64,000 nucleotides of DNA from a bacterium 210917-DFI.7.65 (GTDB lineage: Bacteria; Bacillota; Clostridia; Oscillospirales; Oscillospiraceae): positions 124,001 through 188,000 of the forward strand of contig JAJCJJ010000003.1 of the NCBI GenBank assembly GCA_020555865.1. Direction: 5' to 3'. Both the position numbers and the translations under genes were made by a program. Under the pieces are notes generated by a model that saw nothing but the letters and a program-made list of their open reading frames with translations, did not search any database and had not been told where the DNA came from. Shown here one piece after another: positions 13,772-22,451 of the stretch; the stretch's first letter is position 1, and each line of letters begins with the position of its first letter.

Positions 13772-14452
13772 TCAGGAAATGTGCACCATCTGCTCGATGG
13801 GCATGGAGTAGAGAATGGCATGGGCTGCCGACTCGCCGCCGTGGGCTTTGTCGATGCTTTCCATGATGGCGTTGCGCTCGCCCTGGCTGGAGGCCACGAT
13901 GACCAGCAGTTCGCGTTCGCCGGCGAACGTGGGGCCGCCGAAGGAGTCGTGTTCTTCGCTGCGCAGGATGTGGCTGCGGATTACGGTGCCGCCCCGGGCG
14001 CCGGCGGCTTTGGCGGTGGCCATCACGGCTTCGGTGTAGCCCTGGTTTACGGCCACCAGAATCATGCTCTGTTTTTTGGCGTTCTGCTCCATGGCAGTTC
14101 CCTCCTCTGCATTGGAAATGTGGGCGCCCAGCAGGGCGCCGGCAATCTTGGCGCTGGCCGCGGTCAGCGGCAGCACGAACAAAATGCCCTTGGCCCGCAT
14201 GTGGGAGCCGTCCCGGTGGATTTCTTCCACCAGCGCGTCCACGGCGCTGCGCCGGGCGGGGCTGATGAGGATGTCGCGTTCGGAAGTGCCGAAGCCCAGC
14301 AGGTCCAGCAGGTCCGAAGATGCGGTGCCCTCGCCGCTGATGCGGTAGTGCAGGGCGATGCCGTGCTTTTCGTAAGTACGGAATGCCCGCTGGCCGCCGC
14401 CGCGCTCCACAATGGTGCACAAAAGGCACAGCGGTGTCTGTTTTCTGCTCAT
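13772..14452 (-). CDS. PII-like signalling protein partner of DUF1538
   Basis: 226 aa, apparently two GlnB-like ferredoxin-fold halves, the second being clearest (SMILVAVNQGYTEAVMATAK, AGARGGTVIRSHI, ELLVIVASSQGERNAIMESI). PII-like proteins of this sort accompany transporters and sense small molecules or nucleotides. The uridylylated tyrosine T-loop of classical GlnB is not visible. The start overlaps the stop of the upstream DUF1538 gene by 4 bases (14449-14452), so the two are translationally coupled and probably interact. A terminator follows. Confidence 0.75.
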   Translation of the reverse strand: MSRKQTPLCLLCTIVERGGGQRAFRTYEKHGIALHYRISGEGTASSDLLDLLGFGTSERDILISPARRSAVDALVEEIHRDGSHMRAKGILFVLPLTAASAKIAGALLGAHISNAEEGTAMEQNAKKQSMILVAVNQGYTEAVMATAKAAGARGGTVIRSHILRSEEHDSFGGPTFAGERELLVIVASSQGERNAIMESIDKAHGGESAAHAILYSMPIEQMVHIS

Positions 14453-15978
14453 ACGGCGGCCTCCTCTTCATAGTCGCTGTCAAAGTACATGATGCCGGAC
14501 AGGGTGCTTTCGCTGCGGGCGGCCGAGAGCCTGCGCTCCTTGCGCGTGCCGAGGTAGCCCATCATCTGAATGGTGATCAGGGGCGTCATGGCCACCATGG
14601 CCACGATGCCGAAAGCGTCGGTCATGATATTGCCGCCCACGGCGCTGCAGGCGCCCGTGGCCAGGGGCAGCAGGAACGTGGTGGTCATGGGGCCGGAGGC
14701 CACGCCGCCGGAGTCAAAGGCGATGCTGGTGTACAGCTGGGGCACCAGGAAGGTGAGGCCCAGGGCCACGATGTAGCCGGGGATCATCAGGGCCATGATG
14801 GGCAGGCCCGTCAGGATGCGCAGCATGGCAAGGCCCACGGAAATGGCCACGCCGATGCTCAGGGCGTTCATCATGGCTTTCTGGGTCACAGAACCGTTGG
14901 ACACATCCTCCACCTGCCGGGTGAGGATCTGCACGGCCGGTTCGGCGCGGACGATGAAGTAACCCACCACCATGCCCACCAGTACCAGAATCCAGGGGAC
15001 AGCGCTGCCGGCCAGGCCGCTGCCGATCATCTGACCGGAGGGCATGAAGCCCACGTTCACGCCGGTCAGAAACATGACCAGCCCCACATAGGCATAGACG
15101 ATGCCGATGGCCATTTTGCCCAGCTGGTGCTTTTGAAAGCGCCGGGTGATCAGCTGAAAGATCAGGAACACGACCACGATGGGCACAATGGCGATCAGCA
15201 CCTCTTCGGCATAGGCGGGAAGGGCTTCGAGGAACACGCGGGCCGCATCCCGGGTGGTCTGGATGTCGCCCAGTTCAGCCATGGAAAAGTTTCCGCCCTG
15301 GGGCTTGTAAAAAATACCCAGCAGCATAACGGCGATAATGGGTCCCACGGAGCCGAGAGAGACAAAGCCGAAGCTGTCGGAACCGGAGTTTTTATCGTTT
15401 CGCATGGAGGCCATGCCGATGCCCAGCGCCATGATGAAAGGCACGGTGATCGGCCCGGTGGTGACGCCGCCGGAGTCGAAAGCCACGGACAAAAAGGTAT
15501 CCGGCGTGCAGAAGGCCAGAATGAAAACAATGATGTAGCACACCAGCAGCACCCGGGACAGGGGGATTTTCCGCCGGATGCGGATCAGGGCCAGGGACAG
15601 GAACACGCCCACGCCCAGTGCCACGGCCAGGATCAGCGTCATGTTGGGAATGCTGGGGATCTGGTGGGCCAGCACCTGCAGGTCCGGCTCGGCAATGGTG
15701 ATCACCACGCCGAGGATGAAGCACACCAGCAGCGGGATGCCCATGCGCTTGCGCTTGGCCAGTTCCACGCCGACGCCCTCGCCCATGGGCAGCATGGACA
15801 TGTCAACGCCCAGGGTGAACAGGCCCATGCCCGCCACCAGAAGCACCGCGCCGAACAGGAACAAAATCAGCGCGCCCGGCGTCAGGGGAGCGATGGAGAT
15901 GCTCAGCAGCAGCACGATGGCGGTGATGGGAATGACGGATGACAGGGATTCATTTGTTTTTTCGATCAATGCACGCAA
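14449..15978 (-). CDS. DUF1538 integral membrane protein, probable transporter
   Basis: About 509 aa with roughly 12-14 hydrophobic segments in two homologous halves. Each half carries the signature FDSGGVTTGPITVPFIMALG (first) and FDSGGVASGPMTTTFLLPLA (second), the hallmark of DUF1538. Function is not established for the family; the internal duplication and the PII-like partner suggest a regulated ion or solute transporter. The ribosome site AGGAGG is 7 bases from a TTG at 15978 but abuts the ATG at 15984, so I favour the TTG. A leader with an intrinsic terminator precedes the gene. Confidence 0.8.
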   Translation of the reverse strand: MRALIEKTNESLSSVIPITAIVLLLSISIAPLTPGALILFLFGAVLLVAGMGLFTLGVDMSMLPMGEGVGVELAKRKRMGIPLLVCFILGVVITIAEPDLQVLAHQIPSIPNMTLILAVALGVGVFLSLALIRIRRKIPLSRVLLVCYIIVFILAFCTPDTFLSVAFDSGGVTTGPITVPFIMALGIGMASMRNDKNSGSDSFGFVSLGSVGPIIAVMLLGIFYKPQGGNFSMAELGDIQTTRDAARVFLEALPAYAEEVLIAIVPIVVVFLIFQLITRRFQKHQLGKMAIGIVYAYVGLVMFLTGVNVGFMPSGQMIGSGLAGSAVPWILVLVGMVVGYFIVRAEPAVQILTRQVEDVSNGSVTQKAMMNALSIGVAISVGLAMLRILTGLPIMALMIPGYIVALGLTFLVPQLYTSIAFDSGGVASGPMTTTFLLPLATGACSAVGGNIMTDAFGIVAMVAMTPLITIQMMGYLGTRKERRLSAARSESTLSGIMYFDSDYEEEAAV

Positions 15979-16017
15979 ATGCATTCCTCCTTTGCTGTAA
16001 ATTATGAGAAAAGATGC

Positions 16018-16190
16018 AAAAAAAGCCATGCTGCGGCAACGAGCATGGACGAACCTCTTATCCTGCAGTAATCGTTTCGATCAATACATAAGTGATCCGC
16101 CTTTTCCCGGCGACGTTTCGTTGCATCCTTCTTTCTGGGCTTTATATTTTATTAATGTAATAGTTACTATCTTAATTTTATTTTAACATA
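16018..16190 (-). promoter_or_regulatory. terminator-bearing leader of the DUF1538 operon, candidate riboswitch or attenuator
   Basis: Upstream of the gene, on its strand, CCATGCT pairs with AGCATGG (16026-16048), followed by seven T (complement of 16018-16024). This intrinsic terminator lies 40 bases before the start and after about 130 nt of leader. The leader also has CGCC-n7-GGCG, ATCG-AAA-CGAT and CTTAT/ATAAG pairings and repeats of CGAAACG. With no upstream gene on this strand to terminate, conditional termination is the natural reading. Ligand unknown; ion-sensing riboswitches often control such transporters. Confidence 0.55.
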
Positions 16191-16213
16191 CCGCCGGGAG
16201 TGCGGCAACCGTT

Positions 16214-16242
16214 TTGGCAGTGTTTTTATAAAAATATAATAT
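16214..16242 (+). promoter_or_regulatory. promoter of the GH3 lipoprotein gene
   Basis: TTGGCA (16214-16219), 17-base spacer, TAATAT (16237-16242), 70 bases before the start. Confidence 0.65.
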
Positions 16243-16312
16243 TGCTGCGGGCTTGTTTTCCGGCTTAGTTTATGCCATGATACAAGTGAAAAAACGTGGA
16301 GGAGGTCTTTTT

Positions 16313-17473
16313 TTGAAGCGGTATTTTTTCACTTTTTCGATTGTGGTTCTGCTGCTGTCGCTGCTGTGCGGCTGCGGCGCGCCGCTGTCGGATGATGAAG
16401 CGCCGCCGTCCGGCGCGCAGGCGATGGATTCCACCCGAGAGGAGGCGCCCCCGGCGGAGGAGCAGGATCCCATTGCAGCGCAGATCGCTGCCATGACAGT
16501 GGAAGAAAAGGTGGGGCAACTGTTTTTTGTGCGCTGCCCCGAAGAGAACGCGGCAGAGGATGTGGCGCAGTATCATTTGGGCGGTATGATCCTTTTTGGC
16601 CGGGATTTTAAGGGTAAAACTTATGCCCAGGTGCGTGCCCTGACGGAGGAATTGCAGCAGTCTGCGGACATTCCGCTGCTGATTGGTGCGGATGAGGAGG
16701 GCGGCACTGTGGTGCGGGCCAGCGCGAACCCCCATCTGCGCGCCGACAAGTTTCCCGCGCCCCAGGCGCTGTACGCTGCCGGGGGTCTGTCCGCTCTGCG
16801 CGGCGATGCGGCGGAAAAGTCGTCCTTCCTGCTGGGGCTGGGCGTCAACGTCAACTTTGCCCCGGTGTGCGACGTTTCCACCGACCCCGGGGATTATATC
16901 TATCCCCGCACGCTGGGCGCGCCGGCGGAGGAGACGGCGGAATATGTGTCCGCTGTGGTGGAAGAAATGAACCGTGCCGGCATTGGCGGCGTGCTGAAGC
17001 ATTTTCCGGGCTATGGGAATAATTTGAACACCCACACCGGCATTTCCCTGGATGAGCGGCCCTATGAGAGCTTTATGAAGTCGGATTTTCTGCCTTTCAA
17101 AGCAGGGATCCGGGCCGGTGCGCCGGCGGTGCTGGTGTCGCACAATATTGTCGCATGCATGGACGAAGCATATCCGGCTTCGCTTTCTGCGCCGGTGCAT
17201 GAAATCCTGCGCGCTGAGCTGGGATTTGAAGGCGTGATTTTGACCGATGATCTGGCCATGGACGCGCTGAAGAAATACACTGCCGGCGGCGCGGCGGCGG
17301 TGCTGGCCCTGCAGGCGGGCAACGATATGGTGCTGACAACCGATTATCCCACCCAGATCGCCGCGGTGCTGGAGGCTGTGGCGACCGGGGAGATCGATGA
17401 AGCTCAGATTGACGCTTCCGTGCGCCGGGTGCTGGAATGGAAGCAGAGCCTGGGACTGCTGCAGGAGGCGTAA
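16313..17473 (+). CDS. glycoside hydrolase family 3 lipoprotein (NagZ/beta-hexosaminidase-like)
   Basis: 386 aa. Lipoprotein signal: KRYFFTFSIVVLLLSLLCGC with the lipobox LLCGC, then an acidic proline-rich linker, so it is membrane-anchored outside the cell. The GH3 N-terminal domain follows, including KHFPGYG (229-235) and the nucleophile Asp in TDDLAM (311-316, D312 or D313). In NagZ the loop after KHFPG carries an Asp-x-His catalytic dyad; here the loop reads NNLNTHTG, keeping His241 but with Asn at the Asp position. Likely removes N-acetylhexosamine from muropeptides or glycans. The TTG at 16313 is chosen because GGAGGAGG lies 7 bases upstream. Confidence 0.85.
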   Translation: MKRYFFTFSIVVLLLSLLCGCGAPLSDDEAPPSGAQAMDSTREEAPPAEEQDPIAAQIAAMTVEEKVGQLFFVRCPEENAAEDVAQYHLGGMILFGRDFKGKTYAQVRALTEELQQSADIPLLIGADEEGGTVVRASANPHLRADKFPAPQALYAAGGLSALRGDAAEKSSFLLGLGVNVNFAPVCDVSTDPGDYIYPRTLGAPAEETAEYVSAVVEEMNRAGIGGVLKHFPGYGNNLNTHTGISLDERPYESFMKSDFLPFKAGIRAGAPAVLVSHNIVACMDEAYPASLSAPVHEILRAELGFEGVILTDDLAMDALKKYTAGGAAAVLALQAGNDMVLTTDYPTQIAAVLEAVATGEIDEAQIDASVRRVLEWKQSLGLLQEA

Positions 17474-17718
17474 TGTGGCAGGTCTATATTCTGCGCTGCG
17501 CAGACGGAACGCTGTACACCGGTTCCACCAATGATGTGGAAAAACGGCTTGCGGCCCATAACGCCGGCCGAGGGGCGAAATACACCCGCGCCCGGCGGCC
17601 CTGCGCGCTGGTGTATGTGGAAGAAGCGGTGGACAAAGGCGCCGCGCTGCGGCGGGAGGCGGCCATCAAGCGTCTGACGCGGACGCAGAAGCTGCGCCTG
17701 ATCGGCCCAATTGCATGA
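17473..17718 (+). CDS. GIY-YIG nuclease superfamily protein (UPF0213/YhbQ-like)
   Basis: 81 aa. The N-terminal VYILRCADGTLYTGSTNDVE carries the VYI...YTG version of the GIY-YIG motif, followed by RLAAHNAGRGAKYTRARRPC with the conserved Arg/Tyr, and E-AAIKRLTR.QK. Single-domain members have been linked to DNA repair or nucleic-acid cleavage, but their role is poorly defined. The ATG overlaps the GH3 stop (TAATG), with CAGGAGG inside the upstream gene, so it is translated as the second gene of that operon. Confidence 0.88.
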   Translation: MWQVYILRCADGTLYTGSTNDVEKRLAAHNAGRGAKYTRARRPCALVYVEEAVDKGAALRREAAIKRLTRTQKLRLIGPIA

Positions 17719-17748
17719 GAAAAGCGCCCGGAACCGGGCGCTTTTCTC
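17718..17748 (+). terminator. intrinsic terminator
   Basis: AGAAAAGCGCCCGG pairs with CCGGGCGCTTTTCT across AA. It lies right after the GIY-YIG stop codon. Confidence 0.92.
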
Positions 17749-18062
17749 GCTTTGGGTACGAAAGCCGTCCGTGCCGTGGAACAAACAGGGGGGACGGAAG
17801 GGCTGTTTTGCTGCAAACGGAACGGTCAGGACGGCCTGCAGGGGCGGAGGCACGGTTTCCGCCCCAGTGCCTCCGCCCGGTCACTGTGATCCATTTCTGA
17901 GCCAGGGTGTTGGGAAAGCTCAGCCGGCCGGAAACGCATTGCGTGCCGTGCAGGAGGACTGCTGTTTTCCGTTCAGACGACAAAAAACTGCCGCGGAATC
18001 CATTTCCTGCGGCAGTTTTTTCATTTTTGAGTATTCGCCGGGAAGAATGGCGATGCATGGGG
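17749..18062. other. gene-free interval with bidirectional terminator
   Basis: I see no credible gene in these 314 bases. A hairpin with arms AAAAAACTGCCGC and GCGGCAGTTTTTT (17982-18021) has A- and T-runs on both sides. It would end the minus-strand aspS-acetyltransferase transcript and back up the plus-strand terminator at 17718. The remainder is GC-rich with no repeats shared with other parts of the window. Confidence 0.7.
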
Positions 18063-18584
18063 TCAGGCCATGACTACGGTGTGCAGATACTGCGCGAAGG
18101 CCTGATAAACGTCTTCCTCCAGCGCCTCCGGCCGGGACAGCACCAGCAGCGCATGTCCGGTCAGGCCGTCGTGATAGGGCGGATGCACATGGGGGAAGGG
18201 GTTGAGCATGAAGCCCAAGCGTTCATAAAAGCGTTTGCGGCGCACGGCAATGTCGGTTGTCAAAGGGTCGATCTCAAGGATCACCGGCGTGTCCGCGCGG
18301 TCGGCCCAAGCTTGCAGGGCGCGGCTGCCGAACGAGCGGCCCCGCAGGGCAGGGGAGATTGCAAAGTGTTCGATATAGCGAAAGTGCGGCGTATCCCAGT
18401 TGAGCAGAATACCGACGGGAGCGCCGTGCTCGGTCAGCACCAGGAAATGATAATCCGGATGGGAAAGGATCGCCTCCTGAGAGGCTGTTTGACGCTGCTC
18501 ATGGGATGGAAAACTGGCACGGTACAATGCCATGGCCGGGGCGTAGAGGGGGTCGGCGGTTGCCGTCACGCGGTGGAAGTCCAT
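18063..18584 (-). CDS. GNAT-family N-acetyltransferase
   Basis: 173 aa. The acetyl-CoA-binding motif A is readable as YIEHFAISPALRGRSFGSRA (RxxGxG/A type loop RGRSFGS), preceded by the beta-4 strand and followed by LQAWADRADTPVILEID and RKRFYERLGF. Substrate unknown. Starts 3 bases after the aspS stop and is almost certainly cotranscribed with it. Ends near the bidirectional terminator at 17982-18021. Confidence 0.9.
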   Translation of the reverse strand: MDFHRVTATADPLYAPAMALYRASFPSHEQRQTASQEAILSHPDYHFLVLTEHGAPVGILLNWDTPHFRYIEHFAISPALRGRSFGSRALQAWADRADTPVILEIDPLTTDIAVRRKRFYERLGFMLNPFPHVHPPYHDGLTGHALLVLSRPEALEEDVYQAFAQYLHTVVMA

Positions 18585-18587
18585 GCT

Positions 18588-20375
18588 TTAGTCCTCTTCG
18601 CGCCGGGTCACGGCGATGTTCAGCTCCTCCAGCTGGGCCGGGGTCACTTCGCCGGGGGCGCCCATCATCAGATCCTGGGCGTTTTTGTTCATGGGGAAGG
18701 GGATGACCTCGCGGATGGACTCTTCGCCGGAAAGCAGCATGACCATGCGGTCCACGCCCGGAGCGATACCCGCGTGGGGCGGCGCGCCGTAGGTGAAGGC
18801 GTTGTACATGGCGGGGAATTTGGACTTCACATCTTCCTCGCCCAGCCCCACCAGTTCAAAGGCCTTCACCATGATTTCCGGATCGTGGTTGCGCACTGCG
18901 CCGGAGGACAGCTCCACGCCGTTGCATACCAGGTCGTACTGGTCGGCGGTGAGGGTGAGGGGATCCAACTCGCCCTGTTCGGCTTTCAAAAGGGCTTCCA
19001 GCCCGCCGGAGGGCATGGAGAAGGGGTTATGGCAGAATTCCAGCTTGCCGCTCTCCTCGCCGATTTCATACATGGGGAAATCCACGATCCAGCAGAACTC
19101 ATAGCGCTCCCGGTCCATGTGCTGGGGCGCCAGGGCGGGCAGCAGCTTGATGAGCACGCCGGCGGTTTTCTGGGCGGTGAGCAATTTGCCCGCTGTCAGG
19201 CCCACGAAAGTGTTGGGCGTCAGGTGCAGGGCGGAAATCACCTGCTCGCGGATAGGCTGGATGAATTTGGCGATACCGCCCACGATCTCGCCTTTTTCGT
19301 CCATGCGGAACCAGTATACCTTTTCACCGGACTGTACCTCCACGTCGGCGCAGAGCTTGTCGATCTGCTTGCGGGTGGCGGAACAATCCGTGACGGGTAC
19401 GGCTTTTACACTCTGGCCCTCGAAAGGACCGAAGCCGCAGCCGGAGAGCAGTTCTGTAGCGTCGGAAATGGTCAGGTCGATGCGCAGGTCGGGTTTGTCC
19501 GAGCCGTAGGTCTCCATGGCCTCCAAATAAGGAATGCGGCGGAAGGGGGCGGAGGAGGCGGTGCCATACTTGCCGTATTGGGCGAAGATGGGGGGCAGCA
19601 CGTCCTCCAGCACGGGGAACACATCTTCCTGGCCGGCGAAGGCCATTTCCATATCCAGCTGATAAAACTCGCCGGGGCTGCGGTCGCCGCGGGCATCCTC
19701 GTCGCGGAAGCACGGGGCAATCTGGAAATACTTGTCGAAGCCCGAAGCCATCAGCAGCTGCTTGAACTGTTGGGGAGCCTGGGGCAGGGCGTAGAATTTG
19801 CCGGGGTGCTTGCGGCTGGGCACCAGGTAATCCCGTGCGCCTTCGGGGGAGGAGGCGGTCAGGATGGGAGTGGTGATCTCCAGGAAGCCTTTTTCGATCA
19901 TAGCCGCGCGCAGGGCGGCCACCACCTGGCAGCGCAGAACGATATTGTGTTTTACCGCTTCGTTGCGCAGGTCGAGATAGCGGTATTTCAGGCGGGCGCT
20001 TTCATCAGCTTCGCGGCTGCGGGCGATGGGGAAAGGCAGCTCGTTGTGACGGCAGCGGCCCAGCACCTCGATGGTCTCGGGCACCACCTCGATGTCTCCG
20101 GTGGGCAGCTTGGGATTCTTGCTGGCCCGCTCGCGCACCGTGCCGGTGACGCACAGAGTGGACTCCTTATTCAGCTCCTTGAGCTGGGTCAGCAGGGCTT
20201 CGTCCTCCACCACCAGCTGGGTGACGCCGTAAAAATCGCGCAGCACGGCAAAGGCCAGACTGGCGCTGACCTCGCGCACGTTATCGAGAAACCCGGCCAG
20301 CTTCACGCGCTGGCCGGCGTGTTCCATGCGCAGCTCTCCGCAAGTGTGGCTGCGGTAAGAGGTGCTTTGCTCCAT
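18588..20375 (-). CDS. aspS: aspartyl-tRNA synthetase
   Basis: 595 aa, bacterial-type AspRS with the long GAD insertion. Charges tRNA-Asp (and tRNA-Asn too if the enzyme is non-discriminating, which cannot be told here). N-terminal OB-fold anticodon-binding domain (GQRVKLAGFLDNVRE), class II motif 2 (FRDEDARGDRSPGEFYQLD), flipping-loop ASSPEGARDYLVPSR, motif 3 GIAPGVDRMVMLLSG. ATG at 20375 with AGGAG about 11 bases upstream. Lies downstream of hisS in the same orientation with a 105-base gap, a common hisS-aspS pairing in Firmicutes. Confidence 0.97.
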   Translation of the reverse strand: MEQSTSYRSHTCGELRMEHAGQRVKLAGFLDNVREVSASLAFAVLRDFYGVTQLVVEDEALLTQLKELNKESTLCVTGTVRERASKNPKLPTGDIEVVPETIEVLGRCRHNELPFPIARSREADESARLKYRYLDLRNEAVKHNIVLRCQVVAALRAAMIEKGFLEITTPILTASSPEGARDYLVPSRKHPGKFYALPQAPQQFKQLLMASGFDKYFQIAPCFRDEDARGDRSPGEFYQLDMEMAFAGQEDVFPVLEDVLPPIFAQYGKYGTASSAPFRRIPYLEAMETYGSDKPDLRIDLTISDATELLSGCGFGPFEGQSVKAVPVTDCSATRKQIDKLCADVEVQSGEKVYWFRMDEKGEIVGGIAKFIQPIREQVISALHLTPNTFVGLTAGKLLTAQKTAGVLIKLLPALAPQHMDRERYEFCWIVDFPMYEIGEESGKLEFCHNPFSMPSGGLEALLKAEQGELDPLTLTADQYDLVCNGVELSSGAVRNHDPEIMVKAFELVGLGEEDVKSKFPAMYNAFTYGAPPHAGIAPGVDRMVMLLSGEESIREVIPFPMNKNAQDLMMGAPGEVTPAQLEELNIAVTRREED

Positions 20376-20480
20376 AGAAAGATCAACTCCTATTTGTAAT
20401 ATCTTGTTAAAAAATTTGGAATTGTATTGCTTCTGTGAATACAATTTGTGAAAAAACCAAAAAGAATTCGGTTTTGTATT

Positions 20481-21932
20481 TTATTTTCCGGGACTTTCCA
20501 AGCCGTACCGTGCTGCGATGGCGGCGCGGTCGCAGATTGGCGTGGGCTGTGCGGCTGTGTCCAAATGCTTTTTGATATAGGTCACGGCCTCGTCTGCGGG
20601 CAAAGTGATTTGCTTGTGGCACCCTTCCGCGGCCAGGCGCTGCAGCTCTTCTTCGCTGAAATCGTTGGCCATGTTCATGTTTTTGACGGTGGCTGTGCCC
20701 GCGGCAATTTCGTCTTCGCCCAGGAAAACGGTGAAGGGGATTCCCAGTTTGGCGGCATAGTTCATTTTAGCCTTCATCTTTTTCTGCTCGGCATACAACT
20801 GGGTACGGATGCCTGCGCCGCGCAGTTTGGTGGCCAGAGCGATGGCCGCGCTCAGATCGTTGCTCATGGGCAGGATCAGCACGTCGGCGGGGGCGGTGTT
20901 CAGTGCCGGGTCCAGATATCCCTGTTCACCCAGAACGTAGAACAGGCGGGTTAAACCAATGGAAATTCCCACGCCGGGGAGTTGTTTTTCGGTATAATAT
21001 TCCGCCAGGTTATCATAGCGGCCGCCGGAACAGATGCTACCGATCTCAGGATGGTCCAGCATGGTGGTTTCATACACGGTGCCGGTGTAATAGTCGAGGC
21101 CCCGGGCGATGGTCAGATCCACGGTGAAATGATCCTCCGGCACGCCGAAGTCCGCCACGGCCTTTACCACGGTTCCAAGCTCCTCCAGGCCCTGGTCAAA
21201 GAGTTCGTTTTTCCCGCGGTAGCCTTCCAGGGCGGCAAGCACTTCGGCGCTGCTTCCCCCAATAGCAATGAAAGAGAGCACGGCGTCCGCCGCTTTGGAA
21301 CTGACGCCAAAATCGTCCACCAGGATGGCGCGCACTTTGTCTGCACCAATCTTGTCCAGCTTGTCCACGGTGCGCATCACGTCGGAGGACTGCTCGGAAA
21401 GGCCCTGCATGGCGTAGAAGCCGTTGAGAATTTTGCGGTTGTTCACGCGGATCTGGAAGCGCTGCAGGCCCAGGGCGGTGAAGGTACGGTAGATAATGGA
21501 GGGGATCTCTGCCTCGTTGAGGATAGAGAGCTGTCCGTCGCCGATCACATCAATATCGGCCTGATAGAATTCGCGGAAACGCCCTCTCTGAGCGCGCTCA
21601 CCGCGGTAGACCTTGCCGATCTGATAGCGCTTGAAGGGGAAAGACAGCTCGCCATAGTGCAGGGCCACATATTTGGCCAGAGGCACCGTCAGGTCAAAGC
21701 GCAGCGCCAGATCGCTGTCGCCCTTCTGAAAGCGGTAGATCTGCTTTTCGGTTTCGCCGCCGCCTTTGGCCAGCAGCACGTCGGCCGCTTCCAGCGCAGG
21801 GGTGTCCAAAGGTGTGAAGCCGTAGAGAGAATAGGTTTTGCGCAGGATCTCCATGATGCGCTCCATTTGCGCCTGGGGGGCGGGGAGCAACTCCATGAAG
21901 CCCGACAGAGTGTGGGGTCTCACTTTTTCCAT
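20481..21932 (-). CDS. hisS: histidyl-tRNA synthetase
   Basis: 483 aa, somewhat longer than the usual 420-430, the extra length being in the helical regions and C-terminal tail. Class II synthetase: motif 2 region GKVYRGERAQRGRFREFYQA, HisRS-specific DLTIARGLDYYTGTVYE, motif 3 LPGVGISIGLTRLF. C-terminal anticodon-binding domain: ADVLILPMSNDL...AGIRTQLYAEQKKMKAKMNYA. The sequence and extra length fit the HisRS form widespread in Clostridia. No T-box or other leader structure is apparent in the 59 bases upstream. Confidence 0.95.
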   Translation of the reverse strand: MEKVRPHTLSGFMELLPAPQAQMERIMEILRKTYSLYGFTPLDTPALEAADVLLAKGGGETEKQIYRFQKGDSDLALRFDLTVPLAKYVALHYGELSFPFKRYQIGKVYRGERAQRGRFREFYQADIDVIGDGQLSILNEAEIPSIIYRTFTALGLQRFQIRVNNRKILNGFYAMQGLSEQSSDVMRTVDKLDKIGADKVRAILVDDFGVSSKAADAVLSFIAIGGSSAEVLAALEGYRGKNELFDQGLEELGTVVKAVADFGVPEDHFTVDLTIARGLDYYTGTVYETTMLDHPEIGSICSGGRYDNLAEYYTEKQLPGVGISIGLTRLFYVLGEQGYLDPALNTAPADVLILPMSNDLSAAIALATKLRGAGIRTQLYAEQKKMKAKMNYAAKLGIPFTVFLGEDEIAAGTATVKNMNMANDFSEEELQRLAAEGCHKQITLPADEAVTYIKKHLDTAAQPTPICDRAAIAARYGLESPGK

Positions 21933-21991
21933 ATCGCTGCGATTCCTTTCAAAAAGCGCGGTGCGCCGGTTCGCTCCGGCACGGCAGACGC

Positions 21992-22402
21992 TCAGATTTT
22001 CTTGGTTTTGGGATTTACGATGTCGCGCCAGTCCAGGTCGCCGTATTTGAGGCCTTGAATGAGCACTTCAGCGGTGGCAATGTTGCTGGCGAAGGGGATA
22101 TTGTTGGCGTCGCACAGGCAGGAAATGTAGTTGACATCGTCGAGCAGGCTGTCGCTGCCGGGGTCCTTGAAAAACAGGACCATATCGATCTCATTCAGAT
22201 CCAGTCGGGCGCCGATCTGCTGGATACCGCCGTGGGCGTGGGAGAGATAGCGGTGCACAGGCAGTCCTGTGGCTTCGGCCACCAGGCGGCCGGTAGAGTC
22301 CGTGGCACAAATGGTATGGTGGGCAAGGATGCCGCAGTAGGCGATGCAGAACTGAACCATCAGTTCTTTTTTGCTGTCCTCTGCCATCAGGGCGATGTTC
22401 AT
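21992..22402 (-). CDS. methylglyoxal synthase-like protein, catalytic residues replaced
   Basis: 136 aa with the MGS fold (overall match from MNIALMAEDSKKELMVQFC to LERGD-like LKYGDLDWRDIVNP). Genuine MgsA converts dihydroxyacetone phosphate to methylglyoxal using an AHD motif, a TGTTG phosphate loop, the catalytic Asp of SGxxGGDQQ and a His in DPxxxxPHxPD. Here these read AED (E8), ATDSTG (35-38), SHAHGGIQQ (I60 in place of the Asp) and DPGSDSLLDD (His region lost). It is therefore probably not an active synthase and may be a ligand-binding or regulatory relative. It follows minD, as mgsA often does in Clostridia. Confidence 0.75.
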   Translation of the reverse strand: MNIALMAEDSKKELMVQFCIAYCGILAHHTICATDSTGRLVAEATGLPVHRYLSHAHGGIQQIGARLDLNEIDMVLFFKDPGSDSLLDDVNYISCLCDANNIPFASNIATAEVLIQGLKYGDLDWRDIVNPKTKKI

Positions 22403-22451
22403 TGGGAATCGTCCCCTTTCTTTTTTTAATTTTTTCCGCGCAGAGCGGAAA

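Noticed and set aside
13616..14473. 285-codon plus-strand frame opposite the PII-like gene
   Set aside because: Antisense shadow; the minus-strand gene is coupled to DUF1538 and ends at a proper terminator.
17907..20399. 830-codon plus-strand frame across aspS
   Set aside because: Shadow of aspS and the acetyltransferase: low-complexity His/Gly/Gln composition and no family motif.
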